Below, in pieces: positions 55,433 to 64,000 of a stretch of 64,000 bases of DNA. The stretch covers positions 992,001 through 1,056,000 of the forward strand of contig NZ_CP136995.1 in NCBI RefSeq assembly GCF_033110285.1, written 5' to 3'. Every line of letters starts with the position of its first letter. The stretch's first letter is position 1. Source of the stretch: Ottowia sp. SB7-C50 (lineage in GTDB: Bacteria > Pseudomonadota > Gammaproteobacteria > Burkholderiales > Burkholderiaceae_C). The notes beneath the pieces are model-generated. The model was not told the DNA's origin, made no database searches, and saw only the letters and a list, made by a program, of their open reading frames with translations. The translations under genes and the position numbers were made by a program.

Positions 55433-58076
55433 ATGCCTCCATCCAATCCACTCACCAGCGAATTCCGCTTTGACGACCGCGCTTTCACCATCGTCGACCT
55501 GCCCGTCGTGATGGGCGCCGACCTCGCGCGGCTGCCGGTGGTGCTGCGCCTGCTGGCTGAAAACGTGGTGCGCCACCAGCAGGGTGCGGAGCGCGATCAA
55601 GCGCTGCAGGCCTTGCGCGACTGGCTGGCCACGGGCAGCAGCACGCAGGAAATCGCCTTCCAACCCGGTCGCGTGCTGATGCACGACACCACCAGCACAC
55701 CCGCGCTGGTTGATGTGGCGGCCATGCGCAGCGCGCTGGCCGAGGCCGGCATCGACCCGACGGTGCTGAACCCGGTGCTGCCGGTGGAGGTGTCGGTCGA
55801 CCATTCGCTCGCCGTCGAGGCGTATGCGCGCGCCGGCGCCGCCGACGAAAACATGGGGCACGAGATTCGCCGCAACGCCGAGCGCTACCGCTTCCTGCGC
55901 TGGGCGTCGGGCACGCTCAAGGGCGTGCGCATCCACCCGCCCGGCACAGGGATCATGCACACCATCAACCTGGAGCAACTGGCCACGGTGGTGACCGAGC
56001 AACCGCAGGAAGGCCGAAGCTGGCTGGTACCCGACATGATGATTGGCACCGACAGCCACACGCCTATGGTCAACGGCATCGGCGTACTCGGCTGGGGCGT
56101 GGGCGGGCTGGAGGCGCAGACGGTGATGTTCGGCATGCCGACCATGCTGCGTATTCCCAACGTGGTAGGGGTCAGGTTGAGCGGCAGGCTACCGGCCGGC
56201 GTACTGGCCACCGACCTGGCCCTGACGGTGACGCAGCGCCTGCGCGACCTGGACGTGACGGGCGACTTTGTCGAATTCTTTGGCCCGGGCGTTTCCGCGC
56301 TCAGCGCGGGGGGATCGCGCGGTCGTTGCCAACATGGCGCCGGAATACGGCGCCACCACTGGCTTGTTCCCAGTCGACGGGCACACGCTGGCCTATCTGC
56401 GCGCCACCGGCCGCAGCGCGCGAGACGTGGCGCGCGCAAAAGCCTATTTGCGCCGCACCGGCCTGTGGTTCGACCCGGCGGCCACGCCGCGCTACACGCG
56501 CACGCTGGAGATCGACCTGTCGACGATCGGCCTGCATGCGGCCGGCCCGCGCCGCCCGCAAGACTTGTTGCCTTATACCGACACCGGCGTGGCGCTGGAC
56601 CAGGCAGGCTTTGTGCCTCTCGCGGACCCCGCTGCCGGCATGCCGCGCTTTCCGGTGGCGCTGGCGGCCATCACCAGTTGCACCAACACATCTGACCCAG
56701 CGCTGCTGATGGCCGCGGGCTTGCTGGCACGCAAGGCGCGGGCGCGCGGGCTGAAGGCGCCGCCTTGGGTCAAGACCTCGCTCGCACCCGGATCGCCGGC
56801 GGCCGCCTCGTACCTGGCGCGTGCCGGGTTGACCGACGACCTAGCGGCGGTAGGTTTCGACATTGTGGGCTTTGGCTGCACCACGTGCATCGGCAACTCG
56901 GGCCCGCTGACCGACGCGGTGGCGCAGGCGCAGCACGAAGGGCGCGCCAAGGGCGTCGCCATCCTCTCCGGCAATCGCAATTTTCCGGGCCGCGTGCACC
57001 CGGACATCGAACTCAGCTTCATCATGTCGCCGCCGCTGGTGGTGGCCTTTGGCTTGGCCGGCGACGCGGCGCGCAACCTGGGCGATCGGCCGGTGCAGAT
57101 TGCCCCGGACGGCACGCCGGTGTACCTGCACGAACTGTGGCCGACACCCGATGAAGTGCAGCAGCACCTGAATTTGGGCCTGGTGCCCGAAGACTTTAGG
57201 CGCGACTTCCAGATCGCTGCGGCCAATCCGCACTGGGCGGCGCTAGACGCTCCCGAGGGTGCGCTGTTCCCTTGGGACGAACGATCAACGATGCTGCGCC
57301 GCCCGCCGTTCGCCGCGCTCAGCGAAGGCAGCCAGCTTGGTCGTTATACCGCCTGGCCACTGCTGGTGGTGGGCGACGATGTCACCACCGACCACATCTC
57401 GCCGGCCAGCGCCATTCCGCGCGACAGCCTGGTGGCCGACTTTCTGGTGGCGCGCGGGGATGACCGCAACGACCTGAATGTATTTGCCTCGCGCCGCGGC
57501 AACTGGGAGGTTATGATGCGCGCCGCCTTCCACAGCAAGACGCTGGTGAACTGGCTGAAACCGGGTATGCCGGTGGCGCACACGCTGCACATGCCGAGCG
57601 GCGACGTGCAACCGATCTGGGATGTGGCGCAGCGCTACCGCGACGCCGGTGAATCGGTGGTGCTGCTGGCCGGCGAGCGATATGGCATGGGCTCGTCGCG
57701 CGACTGGGCGGCCAAGGGCCAGCGCCTGCTCGGCATTCGCGCCGTGCTGGCGGTGAGCTACGAGCGCATTCACCGCTCCAACCTGATTGGCATGGGCATT
57801 CTGCCGCTGCTGCTGCCCCAAGGCGCCAGCCCGGCCGCGCTGGCCATTCAGCCGGGCGACCGCATCGAGATCGACGCGTCGCCCGAGCACGTAGTACCGC
57901 GTGCGCCCATCGGCGTGACACTGCACCGTGCCAACGGTGCGGTCGAACGGTTCGATGCAACGGCGGCGGTCGAAACGCAGTTGGAAGTGCGCCTGTTACG
58001 CGATGGCGGCGTCATCCCGTCCATCCTGCACCAGGCCCTGCGCGCTCAGGGCGCGGCGGCCGCTAGCGCCGCATGA
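55433..58076 (+). CDS. aconitase-family hydratase (frameshifted in this sequence)
   Basis: Removing one G from the run 56308-56313 gives about 880 residues, aligned with the AcnA type: VSVDHSLAVEAY, MIGTDSHTPMVNGIGVLGWG, then the cluster-binding Cys in AAITSCTNTSDPALLMAAGL and the pair in GFGCTTCIGNSGPL, plus the swivelling domain YGMGSSRDWAAKGQRLLGIR. It should hold a 4Fe-4S cluster and dehydrate/hydrate a tricarboxylate. The first gene of a likely operon with a GntR regulator, it is probably a catabolic paralogue rather than the housekeeping enzyme; substrate unknown. ATG 55433 is used; 55424 is another in-frame ATG. Confidence 0.85.
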
Positions 58077-58114
58077 TCGGCAGCCCCGCGCCGGCGCGGC
58101 AGAATGGACGCCCG

Positions 58115-59011
58115 ATGGACTTCACCCGCCCACTTCCCGCCCAGATCGTCGAACTGATCCAGGCCGACGAGATGCCCGTGGGCAGCCACGTGCCCGCGCA
58201 GTGGCTGGCCGATCGTCTGGCGGTGTCGCGCACGCCGGTCAACGAGGCGCTGGCCAGCCTGCACGCGCAAGGGGTGCTGCAGCGGCGGCGCAACCGTGGC
58301 TACTTTCTGGCGCAGCCCATCGAACAGGTCGCCGAGGCGGTGCAAGCAGGCGGCGCGGCCGACGCGCCGGACGCGGCTTCGCGCGCCTACTTCGCCATCG
58401 CCGACGATCTGCTCAAGGGTGAGCTGCCCGAGCAAGTGACCGAGGTGCTGCTGAAAACCCGCTACGACCTCAGCGTCGCGCAACTCAAGACGGTGCTGGG
58501 TCGCATCGCGCAGGAAGGCTGGGTGCAGAAAAAACGCGGCTACGGCTGGGCCTTTCAGACCATGCTAACGACGCCGCACAGTCTGCTGCAGTCGTACCGC
58601 CTGCGCCTGGCGCTTGAGCCGGCCGCGTTGCTGGAGCCGGGCTACGCTATCGCGCCCGAGGTTATCGAGCGCTGCCGCTCGGCCGAGCAGCGCTTGCTGG
58701 AGGGCGCTATCGACACCGACACGCCCGACCGTTTGCACGAGCGCGGCGTTCGGTTTCACGAATCGCTGGTCGAAGCTTCCGGCAACCCGTTTTTCATTGA
58801 CACGATCCGGCGCGTAAATCGCATCCGGCGGCTCATTTCATACCGTTCAATGCAGGACCGGCGCCGCTACCCCGAGCATTGCCGGCAGCATTTGCACATC
58901 CTCGATCTGCTGGCGGGCGGGCGTCCTGCCGATGCCTCGGCGGCGCTTCGCCAGCACCTCGAACGCACCCTGTCCAACCACGAGTATCTCAGCCCACTTC
59001 TCACGCCATGA
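58115..59011 (+). CDS. GntR-family regulator with two winged-helix segments and an FCD-like domain
   Basis: 298 residues. The first winged helix (about residues 1-58) has LADRLAVSRTPVNEALASLH and QGVLQRRRNRGYFL. A second stretch of about 65 residues (RAYFAIADDLLKGELPEQVT, then LSVAQLKTVLGRIAQEGWVQ and KKRGYGWAF) repeats the same layout. A C-terminal helical ligand domain (SYRLRLALEPAALLEPGYAI, HESLVEASGNPFFIDTIRRV) is of FCD/FadR type. An in-frame ATG at 58073 overlaps the acn stop by ATGA and would add 14 residues; either start is possible. It probably represses the neighbouring operon. Confidence 0.87.
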   Translation: MDFTRPLPAQIVELIQADEMPVGSHVPAQWLADRLAVSRTPVNEALASLHAQGVLQRRRNRGYFLAQPIEQVAEAVQAGGAADAPDAASRAYFAIADDLLKGELPEQVTEVLLKTRYDLSVAQLKTVLGRIAQEGWVQKKRGYGWAFQTMLTTPHSLLQSYRLRLALEPAALLEPGYAIAPEVIERCRSAEQRLLEGAIDTDTPDRLHERGVRFHESLVEASGNPFFIDTIRRVNRIRRLISYRSMQDRRRYPEHCRQHLHILDLLAGGRPADASAALRQHLERTLSNHEYLSPLLTP

Positions 59012-59748
59012 ACACCACTCCCCACATCGTGCAGGCCTTCGCGCCCACCGGCACGCTGCGTGCGTCCATCAACCTCGGCAACCCCATCCTGGCCAACCGC
59101 GATGCGGCCAGCGGCCAGCCGTTCGGCGTGTCGATCGACCTGGCCAACGGGCTGGCGCAGGCGCTGGGCGTGCCGATCGAGATGGTGGTGTTCGACGCCG
59201 CCGGCAAGTCGGTCGAAGCCGTCGAGCAGGAGCGCGCCGACATCGGCTTCTTCGCCATCGACCCCAAGCGCGGCGAGCACATTGCCTTTACCGCACCCTA
59301 TGTGCTGATCGAAGGCAGCTACATGGTCCCCGAGGCATCGCCGTTGCAAGCCAACGACGAGGTCGACCGCGCCGGCACGCGCGTGGTGGTGGGCAAGGGC
59401 AGCGCGTACGACCTGTTTTTGACCCGCGAACTGAAGGCAGCCGACATCGTGCGCGCGCCGACCTCGCCCGCCGTGGTCGACGTGTTTGTCGAGCAGCAGG
59501 CCGAAGTCGCCGCCGGCGTGCGCCAGCAGCTGGAATCGGACCTGGCGCGCTTTCCCGGCCACCGCCTGCTGCCGGGCCGCTTCATGGTGATCCAGCAGGC
59601 CATGGGCGTGGGCAAGGCGCGCGGGGCCGACGCGGCGGCGTATCTGGCGGCGTATGTCGAACGGCAGAAGGCCAGCGGGTTTGTGGACGACGCGCTGAGG
59701 CGTCACGGCATCCAGGGGGCTTCGGTCGCGCCCGCAGCGGGAGGCTGA
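59008..59748 (+). CDS. family 3 solute-binding-like protein without signal peptide
   Basis: 246 residues. GTLRASINLGNPILANRDAA, GVSIDLANGLAQALGVPIEM and ADIGFFAIDPKRGEHIAFTA followed by PYVLIEGSYMV are those of family 3 (polar amino acid type) periplasmic binding proteins. The protein starts MNTTPHIVQAFAPTG with no hydrophobic signal sequence, so as predicted it stays in the cytoplasm. Some members of this fold are enzymes (cyclohexadienyl dehydratase) or sensor parts. It overlaps the GntR gene by ATGA, so expression is coupled. Its ligand could be the inducer or substrate of the cassette. Confidence 0.78.
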   Translation: MNTTPHIVQAFAPTGTLRASINLGNPILANRDAASGQPFGVSIDLANGLAQALGVPIEMVVFDAAGKSVEAVEQERADIGFFAIDPKRGEHIAFTAPYVLIEGSYMVPEASPLQANDEVDRAGTRVVVGKGSAYDLFLTRELKAADIVRAPTSPAVVDVFVEQQAEVAAGVRQQLESDLARFPGHRLLPGRFMVIQQAMGVGKARGADAAAYLAAYVERQKASGFVDDALRRHGIQGASVAPAAGG

Positions 59749-59752
59749 GGCG

Positions 59753-60805
59753 ATGTTTGTCTACGTCGGCTCACGCACCACACGCGAGCGAAACGCGCGT
59801 GGTGACGGTATCAGCGTGTACCAGTGCGACCCTGTCACCGGCGCGCTGGCGCTGTTGCAGGTGGTGGGCGATCTGGATAACCCGTCGTTCCTGGCGCTGA
59901 ACCGCGCTGCCACGCGGCTGTACGCGGTGCATGGCGACAAGGAGGAGATCAGCGCGTTTCGCGTCGAGCCGGGCAGCGGAAAACTGGCACTGCTCAATCG
60001 CGAATCCACCGGCGGGCGCAATCCGGTGCATCTGGCGCTGGATGCGAGCGAGCGCTTCATCGTGGTGTCGAACCACATCACCAGCAGCCTGGCCGTGCTC
60101 CCGCTGGGTGACGACGGCAGCCTGCAGCCGCTGAAGCAGCTGTTGCCATTGACGGGCGAGCCCGGCCCGCACCGCAAGGAGCAGCCTTTCTCCAAGCCGC
60201 ACTTCAACCCGTTCAACCCCAGTGGGCGTTTTGTCGTCGTGCCGGACAAGGGCGTGGACCGGATCTTCGTACTGCGGTTCGAGGACGGCGTGCTGTCGCC
60301 TGCCAGTGAAGCCGTGGCGCGCGAAGGCGCGGGGCCGCGCCACATCGCGTTTCATCTGCGCCAGCCGTGGGTGTATGCCATCAACGAACTGGATTCCACG
60401 GTCACCGCCTACCACTTTGATGCGGAGGCGGGCACGCTGCGGCCGTTCCAGGTCGTCAATGCGCTGTCGGAACGCTTCACGGGCAACAGCCGTGCTTCCG
60501 AAATAGAGGTGCATCCGGGCGGCCATGTGCTGTATGCGTCTAACCGTGGCGAAGACAGCATCGCCGTGCTGGCCATCGACCCCGGCAGCGGCTGCCTGAC
60601 GCTGACGCAGACCCAGCCGGCGGGCGGGCGCACGCCACGCTTTTTTGCGCTGTCGCCCGATGCGCGCTGGATGTATGTGCTGAACGAAGACAGCGACCGC
60701 ATCGTTCAATGGCAAGTCGATGCGTTGACAGGGCATTTGAGCGACACCGGGCGAGCTTGGACTTGCGGCAGCCCGGTCTGCATGGTGTTTGGCGCATCGG
60801 CATGA
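59753..60805 (+). CDS. lactonase-family beta-propeller protein (6-phosphogluconolactonase/CMLE-like)
   Basis: 350 residues. MFVYVGSRTTRERNARGDGI and repeated blade motifs such as NPSFLALNRAATRLYAVH, GRNPVHLALDASERFIVVSN, GPRHIAFHLRQPWVYAINEL and SEIEVHPGGHVLYASNRGED form the seven-bladed propeller of the YbhE/Pgl family. Known members hydrolyse 6-phosphogluconolactone; fungal relatives are carboxymuconate-lactonizing enzymes. Here, four bases after the binding-protein gene, it more likely opens or forms a lactone in the cassette's own pathway. The family does not fix the substrate. Confidence 0.85.
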   Translation: MFVYVGSRTTRERNARGDGISVYQCDPVTGALALLQVVGDLDNPSFLALNRAATRLYAVHGDKEEISAFRVEPGSGKLALLNRESTGGRNPVHLALDASERFIVVSNHITSSLAVLPLGDDGSLQPLKQLLPLTGEPGPHRKEQPFSKPHFNPFNPSGRFVVVPDKGVDRIFVLRFEDGVLSPASEAVAREGAGPRHIAFHLRQPWVYAINELDSTVTAYHFDAEAGTLRPFQVVNALSERFTGNSRASEIEVHPGGHVLYASNRGEDSIAVLAIDPGSGCLTLTQTQPAGGRTPRFFALSPDARWMYVLNEDSDRIVQWQVDALTGHLSDTGRAWTCGSPVCMVFGASA

Positions 60806-60830
60806 AGCGCCGTGGCAAAGCCGCGGATTG

Positions 60831-60884
60831 CTTCTGATTTCATAGCTGCCAGCGCAATAGGGGTCAGCGCAGGAGGCCAAAATC
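60831..60884 (+). repeat. ATAGCT/AGCGCTTG dispersed repeat, copy 9 (degenerate)
   Basis: CTTCTGATTTCATAGCTGCC then AGCGCAATAGGGGTCAGCGC and AGGAGGCCAAAA follow the lactonase gene. Confidence 0.55.
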
Positions 60885-60922
60885 GATGGATTCTTGGCCA
60901 GGTCGGTTGTCGAACACCGATT

Positions 60923-60963
60923 TAATATTACCTTGGTAATTTAATTTATACATGGTAATATTA
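60923..60963. promoter_or_regulatory. AT-rich operator-like inverted repeat before the DUF2239 gene
   Basis: TAATATTACC (60923-60932) and GGTAATATTA (60954-60963) are a perfect ten-base inverted pair. A third half-site GGTAA (60935-60939) lies next to the first, giving TTACC-TT-GGTAA. The 41 bases hold only six G or C besides the half-sites, in a GC-rich genome. TTTATACAT inside could be a -10. Located 26 bases before the ATG of the DUF2239 gene. Confidence 0.65.
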
Positions 60964-60988
60964 GCGCTTTCAGATCGCAGCGAACACC

Positions 60989-61624
60989 ATGATCCCGGCA
61001 GTCTCCTCCGCCGACGCACTGGCGCCATCCTTCACCGCGTTCGCCGGCATGCAGCGCGTCGCCAGCGGCAGCCTGCCGGCGGTGGCGAAGGCCTTGGCGC
61101 CTTGGCATGGCCGGCCTGACACGCTGCTGTTGTTCGACGACCGTAGCGGGTCGCCGGTCGATGTGCCGCCGCCGCCCGGCAACGCCGCCGCGCTGGCGCA
61201 ATGGCTGCAGGCGCTGCAGCCCGATGCGGCGCAGGACCACGCCCCATCGACCGACGAAGTGCCCGCGCGCCGGGGCGTGGGGCGGCCGCGCCTGGGCGTG
61301 GTGGCGCGCGAGGTGACGCTGCTGCCGCGCCACTGGGACTGGCTGGGCGCGCAGCCCGGCGGTGCGTCGGCCGCGCTGCGGCGGCTGGTTGATGCGGCGC
61401 GCCAGCAGGGCGCCGAGCGCGACACCCGCCGGCTGGCACGCGAGCGCGCCTACCGCTTCATGAGCGGCATCGCCAGCCATCTGCCCGAGTTCGAGGAAGC
61501 GGCGCGCGCGCTGTTTGCGGCAGACCCCGGCGCCTTCGACGCCCGCATCGACGCCTGGCCGCCCGACGTGCGCGCCCACCTGCGCTGGCTGGCGCGCGAT
61601 GCGTTTGAAGCCGCCCCGGCCTGA
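60989..61624 (+). CDS. DUF2239 family protein
   Basis: 211 residues, no signal or membrane segment. FTAFAGMQRVASGSLPAVAK, LLLFDDRSGSPVDV and the block GRPRLGVVAREVTLLPRHWDW followed by LGAQPGGASAALRRLVDAAR are the DUF2239 landmarks; the second block resembles ribbon-helix-helix-like or DNA-contacting segments of small regulators, but no function is known. The start is ATG at 60989. An AT-rich inverted repeat stands just upstream, suggesting tight control, perhaps by the protein itself. 140 bases follow before the MATE gene. Confidence 0.8.
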   Translation: MIPAVSSADALAPSFTAFAGMQRVASGSLPAVAKALAPWHGRPDTLLLFDDRSGSPVDVPPPPGNAAALAQWLQALQPDAAQDHAPSTDEVPARRGVGRPRLGVVAREVTLLPRHWDWLGAQPGGASAALRRLVDAARQQGAERDTRRLARERAYRFMSGIASHLPEFEEAARALFAADPGAFDARIDAWPPDVRAHLRWLARDAFEAAPA

Positions 61625-61764
61625 TCGGCCAACCCGGCATTTCCGTCACCCCATGAAAGCCGCGCGCGCGGGCGCTTCACCCCGCGGCTGCGCCGTGCGC
61701 ACCCCCCGCGGCGCGCTGACGCGCGACGCCCGATGCACCGCCGCCCTGACAATCCCCCTTCACC

Positions 61765-63135
61765 ATGAACAAAGCTTTGCCTGGCGCCGCCGCCCGCCGA
61801 CCCCTGTGGCGCATCTATCTGGTCTTTCTGGGGCCGATGGTGCTGGCCAACATCCTGCAGTCGCTGTCGGGCAGCATCAACGCCGTCTACATCGGCCAGA
61901 TGCTGGGCACGCACGCGCTGGCGGCGGTGGCGGGCATGTTTCCCATCGTGTTCTTCTTCATCGCGTTGATCATCGGCGTGGGGGCGGGCGCCTCGGTGCT
62001 GATCGGGCAGGCCTGGGGCGCGCGCGAGCCGGGCAAGGTCAAGGCCATTGCCGGCACCGCGCTGGCGCTGGGCGGCCTGATCGGCGTGAGCGCCGCCGTG
62101 CTGGGCGAGCTGTTCGCGCGGCCGGCGCTGCAGGCGCTGGGCACCGCACCCGAAGTGCTGGGCGACGCCGTGGCCTACGCCCGCGTGATGATGCTGACCA
62201 TGCCGCTGCTGCTGGTGTTCATCCTGTACACGCAGTTGTTGCGCGGGGTGGGCGACACGCTGACGCCGCTGTACGCGCTGCTGATTTCCACCGGCGTCGG
62301 GCTGGCCTTGACGCCGGCGCTCATCCGCGGCTGGGGCGGGCTGCCGCAGCTGGGCGTGGTGAGCGCAGCGGTGGCGGGCTTCGTGTCCACGGGCGTGGCG
62401 CTGGGCTTCCTGGTGCTGTATCTGCGGCGCAAGCGCCACCCGCTGGCGCCCGACGCGGCGCTGCAGCGCGCGCTGTGGATCGACCCCGCGCTGCTCAAAA
62501 GCGTGCTGCGCATCGGCGTGCCCACGGGCGTGCAGATGGTCACCATCTCGCTGGCCGAGCTGGCCATCCTGGGCCTGGTCAACCGCTACGGCGCCGACGC
62601 CACGGCGGCCTATGGCGCGGTGAACCAGATCGTCAACTACGTGCAGTTTCCGGCGCTGTCGATCGCCATCACGGCGTCGATCCTGGGCGCCCAGTTCATC
62701 GGCGCCGGGCAGGCCGAGCGGCTGGGCGCCATCGTGCGCACGGGGCTGCTATTGAACGTGCTACTGACGGGCGCGCTGGTGCTGGCAGGCTATCTGCTGG
62801 CGCCGTGGCTGCTGGGCTTCTTCCTGACCGACGAGCCCGTGCGCCGCATGGCCGAGGGGCTGCTGCACCTGATGCTGTGGAGCTCGGTGGTGTTCGGCAT
62901 GCAGGCCGTGATTGCCGGCGTCATGCGCGCCAGCGGCACGGTGATGGTGCCCGTGGCGATTTCGGTTGGCTGCATCCTGCTGGTGCAGTTGCCGGCGGCA
63001 CATTGGCTGAGCGCGCGCTACGGCCTGGACGGCGTGTGGATGGGCTACCCGGTGGTGTTCTGCACCATGCTGCTGCTGCAGAGCGCCTTCTACTGGCTGG
63101 TGTGGCGCCACAAGAAGATCGAGCGGCTGGTGTGA
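61765..63135 (+). CDS. MATE-family efflux transporter
   Basis: 456 residues with about twelve membrane segments. PMVLANILQSLSGSINAVYI and GQMLGTHALAAVAGMFPIVF open the protein; GAGASVLIGQAWGAREPGKV and AAYGAVNQIVNYVQFPALSI in the second half are typical for MATE pumps. It differs from the other MATE gene (18308-19681) and resembles the DinF/VmrA-like branch by its start, though this is tentative. Substrate unknown. Start at ATG 61765, preceded by ACCATGAAC without a strong ribosome site. Confidence 0.88.
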   Translation: MNKALPGAAARRPLWRIYLVFLGPMVLANILQSLSGSINAVYIGQMLGTHALAAVAGMFPIVFFFIALIIGVGAGASVLIGQAWGAREPGKVKAIAGTALALGGLIGVSAAVLGELFARPALQALGTAPEVLGDAVAYARVMMLTMPLLLVFILYTQLLRGVGDTLTPLYALLISTGVGLALTPALIRGWGGLPQLGVVSAAVAGFVSTGVALGFLVLYLRRKRHPLAPDAALQRALWIDPALLKSVLRIGVPTGVQMVTISLAELAILGLVNRYGADATAAYGAVNQIVNYVQFPALSIAITASILGAQFIGAGQAERLGAIVRTGLLLNVLLTGALVLAGYLLAPWLLGFFLTDEPVRRMAEGLLHLMLWSSVVFGMQAVIAGVMRASGTVMVPVAISVGCILLVQLPAAHWLSARYGLDGVWMGYPVVFCTMLLLQSAFYWLVWRHKKIERLV

Positions 63136-63144
63136 CGCAGGGCA

Positions 63145-63200
63145 AATACTATTAGAAATGTAGCTGTGTGCGCTGTATGGATAAGCGCTGGCGGCTTATT
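63145..63200 (+). repeat. ATAGCT/AGCGCTTG dispersed repeat, copy 10
   Basis: AATACTATTAGAAATGTAGC then TGTGTGCGCTGTATGGATAA, GCGCTGGCGGCTTATT. A degenerate copy just after the MATE gene and next to the following palindrome. Confidence 0.6.
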
Positions 63201-63210
63201 GAAAACAAAA

Positions 63211-63322
63211 ACCGGACGCAGAGGACGCAGAGATTTCGCAGAGGACGCCGAAAACCCAAAGCCAGGCTTTGGTCTTTCTTGTGCGTCCTTCGCGAACCCC
63301 TTGGCGTCCTTCGCGTCCGGCG
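63211..63322. repeat. GACGCAGAGG-type palindrome, copy 6
   Basis: Left arm CCGGACGCAGAGGACGCAGA with TTTCGCAGAGGACGCCGAAA; right arm TGCGTCCTTCGCGAACCCCT with GGCGTCCTTCGCGTCCGG. It fills the gap between the convergent MATE and tctA genes. Confidence 0.75.
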
Positions 63323-63341
63323 GTTTGAAGCCAGTCCGAAA

Positions 63342-64000
63342 TCAGACAGCGCGCCGCGACGAATACCAGCGCATCAGGCGCGGCAGCAGCAGCACGGTGG
63401 CGATCACCACGATCAGGAACACCGACACCGGGCGGTCGATGAACACCGTCCACTTGCCTTCGCCAATCGACATGGCGTTGCGCAGCTGGGCCTCGGCCAG
63501 GGGGCCCAGGATCATGCCCACCACGACCGGCGCGGTCGGGAAGTCGAAGCGGCGCATCACCACCCCCACCGCGCCGATCACGTACAGCAGGAACAGGTCG
63601 AAGCTGCTCTGCCGCATGCCGTAGGCGCCCACGGTGGCGAAGATCAGGATGCCGGCGTACAGCTGCGGCTTCGGAATCTTCAGCAGCTTGACCCACAGGC
63701 CCACCATCGGCAGGTTCAGGATCAGCAGCATCACGTTGCCGATGTACAGCGACGCGATCAGCGCCCACACCAGCGCGGCCGACGTCGCAAACAGCTGCGG
63801 CCCGGGCTGAATGCCGTAGTTCTGGAACGCGCCCAGCAGGATGGCGGTGGTGTTGCTGGTGGGAATGCCCAGCGTCAGCAGCGGGATCAGCGCCGTCGTC
63901 ACCGTGGCGTTGTTGGCCGCCTCGGGGCCGGCCACGCCTTCGATGGCGCCCGCGGTGCCGAACTCAGCCTTGTCCTCGCCCTTGGCCAGCTTCTTCTCGG
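63342..64000 (-). CDS. tctA: tripartite tricarboxylate transporter permease TctA, 3' part
   Basis: The frame is open from the window edge and gives the last ~219 residues. [20 protein letters not shown] and [20 protein letters not shown] are the conserved TctA motifs, followed by about six membrane segments and a basic end RWYSSRRAV. TctA is the large membrane subunit that works with TctB and a TctC/Bug binding protein. TctB and TctC would be expected to the right, outside the window. Confidence 0.93.
   Translation of the reverse strand, partial: EKKLAKGEDKAEFGTAGAIEGVAGPEAANNATVTTALIPLLTLGIPTSNTTAILLGAFQNYGIQPGPQLFATSAALVWALIASLYIGNVMLLILNLPMVGLWVKLLKIPKPQLYAGILIFATVGAYGMRQSSFDLFLLYVIGAVGVVMRRFDFPTAPVVVGMILGPLAEAQLRNAMSIGEGKWTVFIDRPVSVFLIVVIATVLLLPRLMRWYSSRRAV

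Overview
The window is high-GC DNA from a betaproteobacterium, most likely a member of the Comamonadaceae (Acidovorax/Comamonas/Ottowia-like). The evidence is gene order (folC-dedD-cvpA-purF-metZ, pstSCAB-phoU-phoB-phoR next to ppx, rho-trxA), a protocatechuate 4,5-cleavage gene at the left edge, an orphan tricarboxylate-binding (Bug) protein, and the intergenic repeats, above all a short element pairing ATAGCT with AGCGCTTG. The genus is not resolved.

Layout. 1-9.6 kb: the 3' end of ligC/pmdC, an aldo/keto reductase, a Cpx-like envelope-stress cassette (Spy/CpxP-like lipoprotein, DUF4260 protein, response regulator, kinase), an AI-2E-type transporter fused to B12-binding-like and GAF domains, an ArnT-like transferase and a tyrosine-phosphatase-like protein. 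9.7-18.3 kb: the phosphate regulon, with ppx divergent from pstSCAB-phoU-phoB-phoR across a Pho box. 18.3-23.9 kb: a MATE pump, a membrane glycosyltransferase, rpmE2, rho and trxA. 24-30 kb: an AddB/AddA-like recombination nuclease-helicase pair. 30-36.2 kb: a 0.85-kb inverted repeat, a TIGR03862 flavoprotein, gabD, cardiolipin synthase and an ArsC-like protein. 36.3-43.8 kb: folC, dedD, cvpA, purF, metZ, gltX and tRNA-Ala/Glu/Asp. 43.9-54.1 kb: a HAD hydrolase, hemH, then a branched-chain amino-acid-type ABC operon (livK-G-F-H-M plus an alpha/beta hydrolase) with a sigma-54 promoter, divergent from a PAS-type sigma-54 activator, and a GlsB/YeaQ protein. 54.3-60.8 kb: an accessory catabolic cassette of unknown substrate (Bug protein divergent from aconitase paralogue, double-HTH GntR regulator, signal-less binding protein, lactonase). 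60.9-64 kb: a DUF2239 gene behind an AT-rich operator-like site, a second MATE pump and the 3' end of tctA.

Eight otherwise normal genes are split by single-base frameshifts, every one at a C or G homopolymer that looks one base too long (6670, 8652, 12153, 17156, 28736, 37935, 46266, 56308); a ninth run at 26679 obscures the addA start. The uniform sign of the error argues for homopolymer overcalling in the assembly, so these genes are annotated as continuous CDSs. The window is also rich in dispersed repeats, some of which lie inside coding sequences and are translated.
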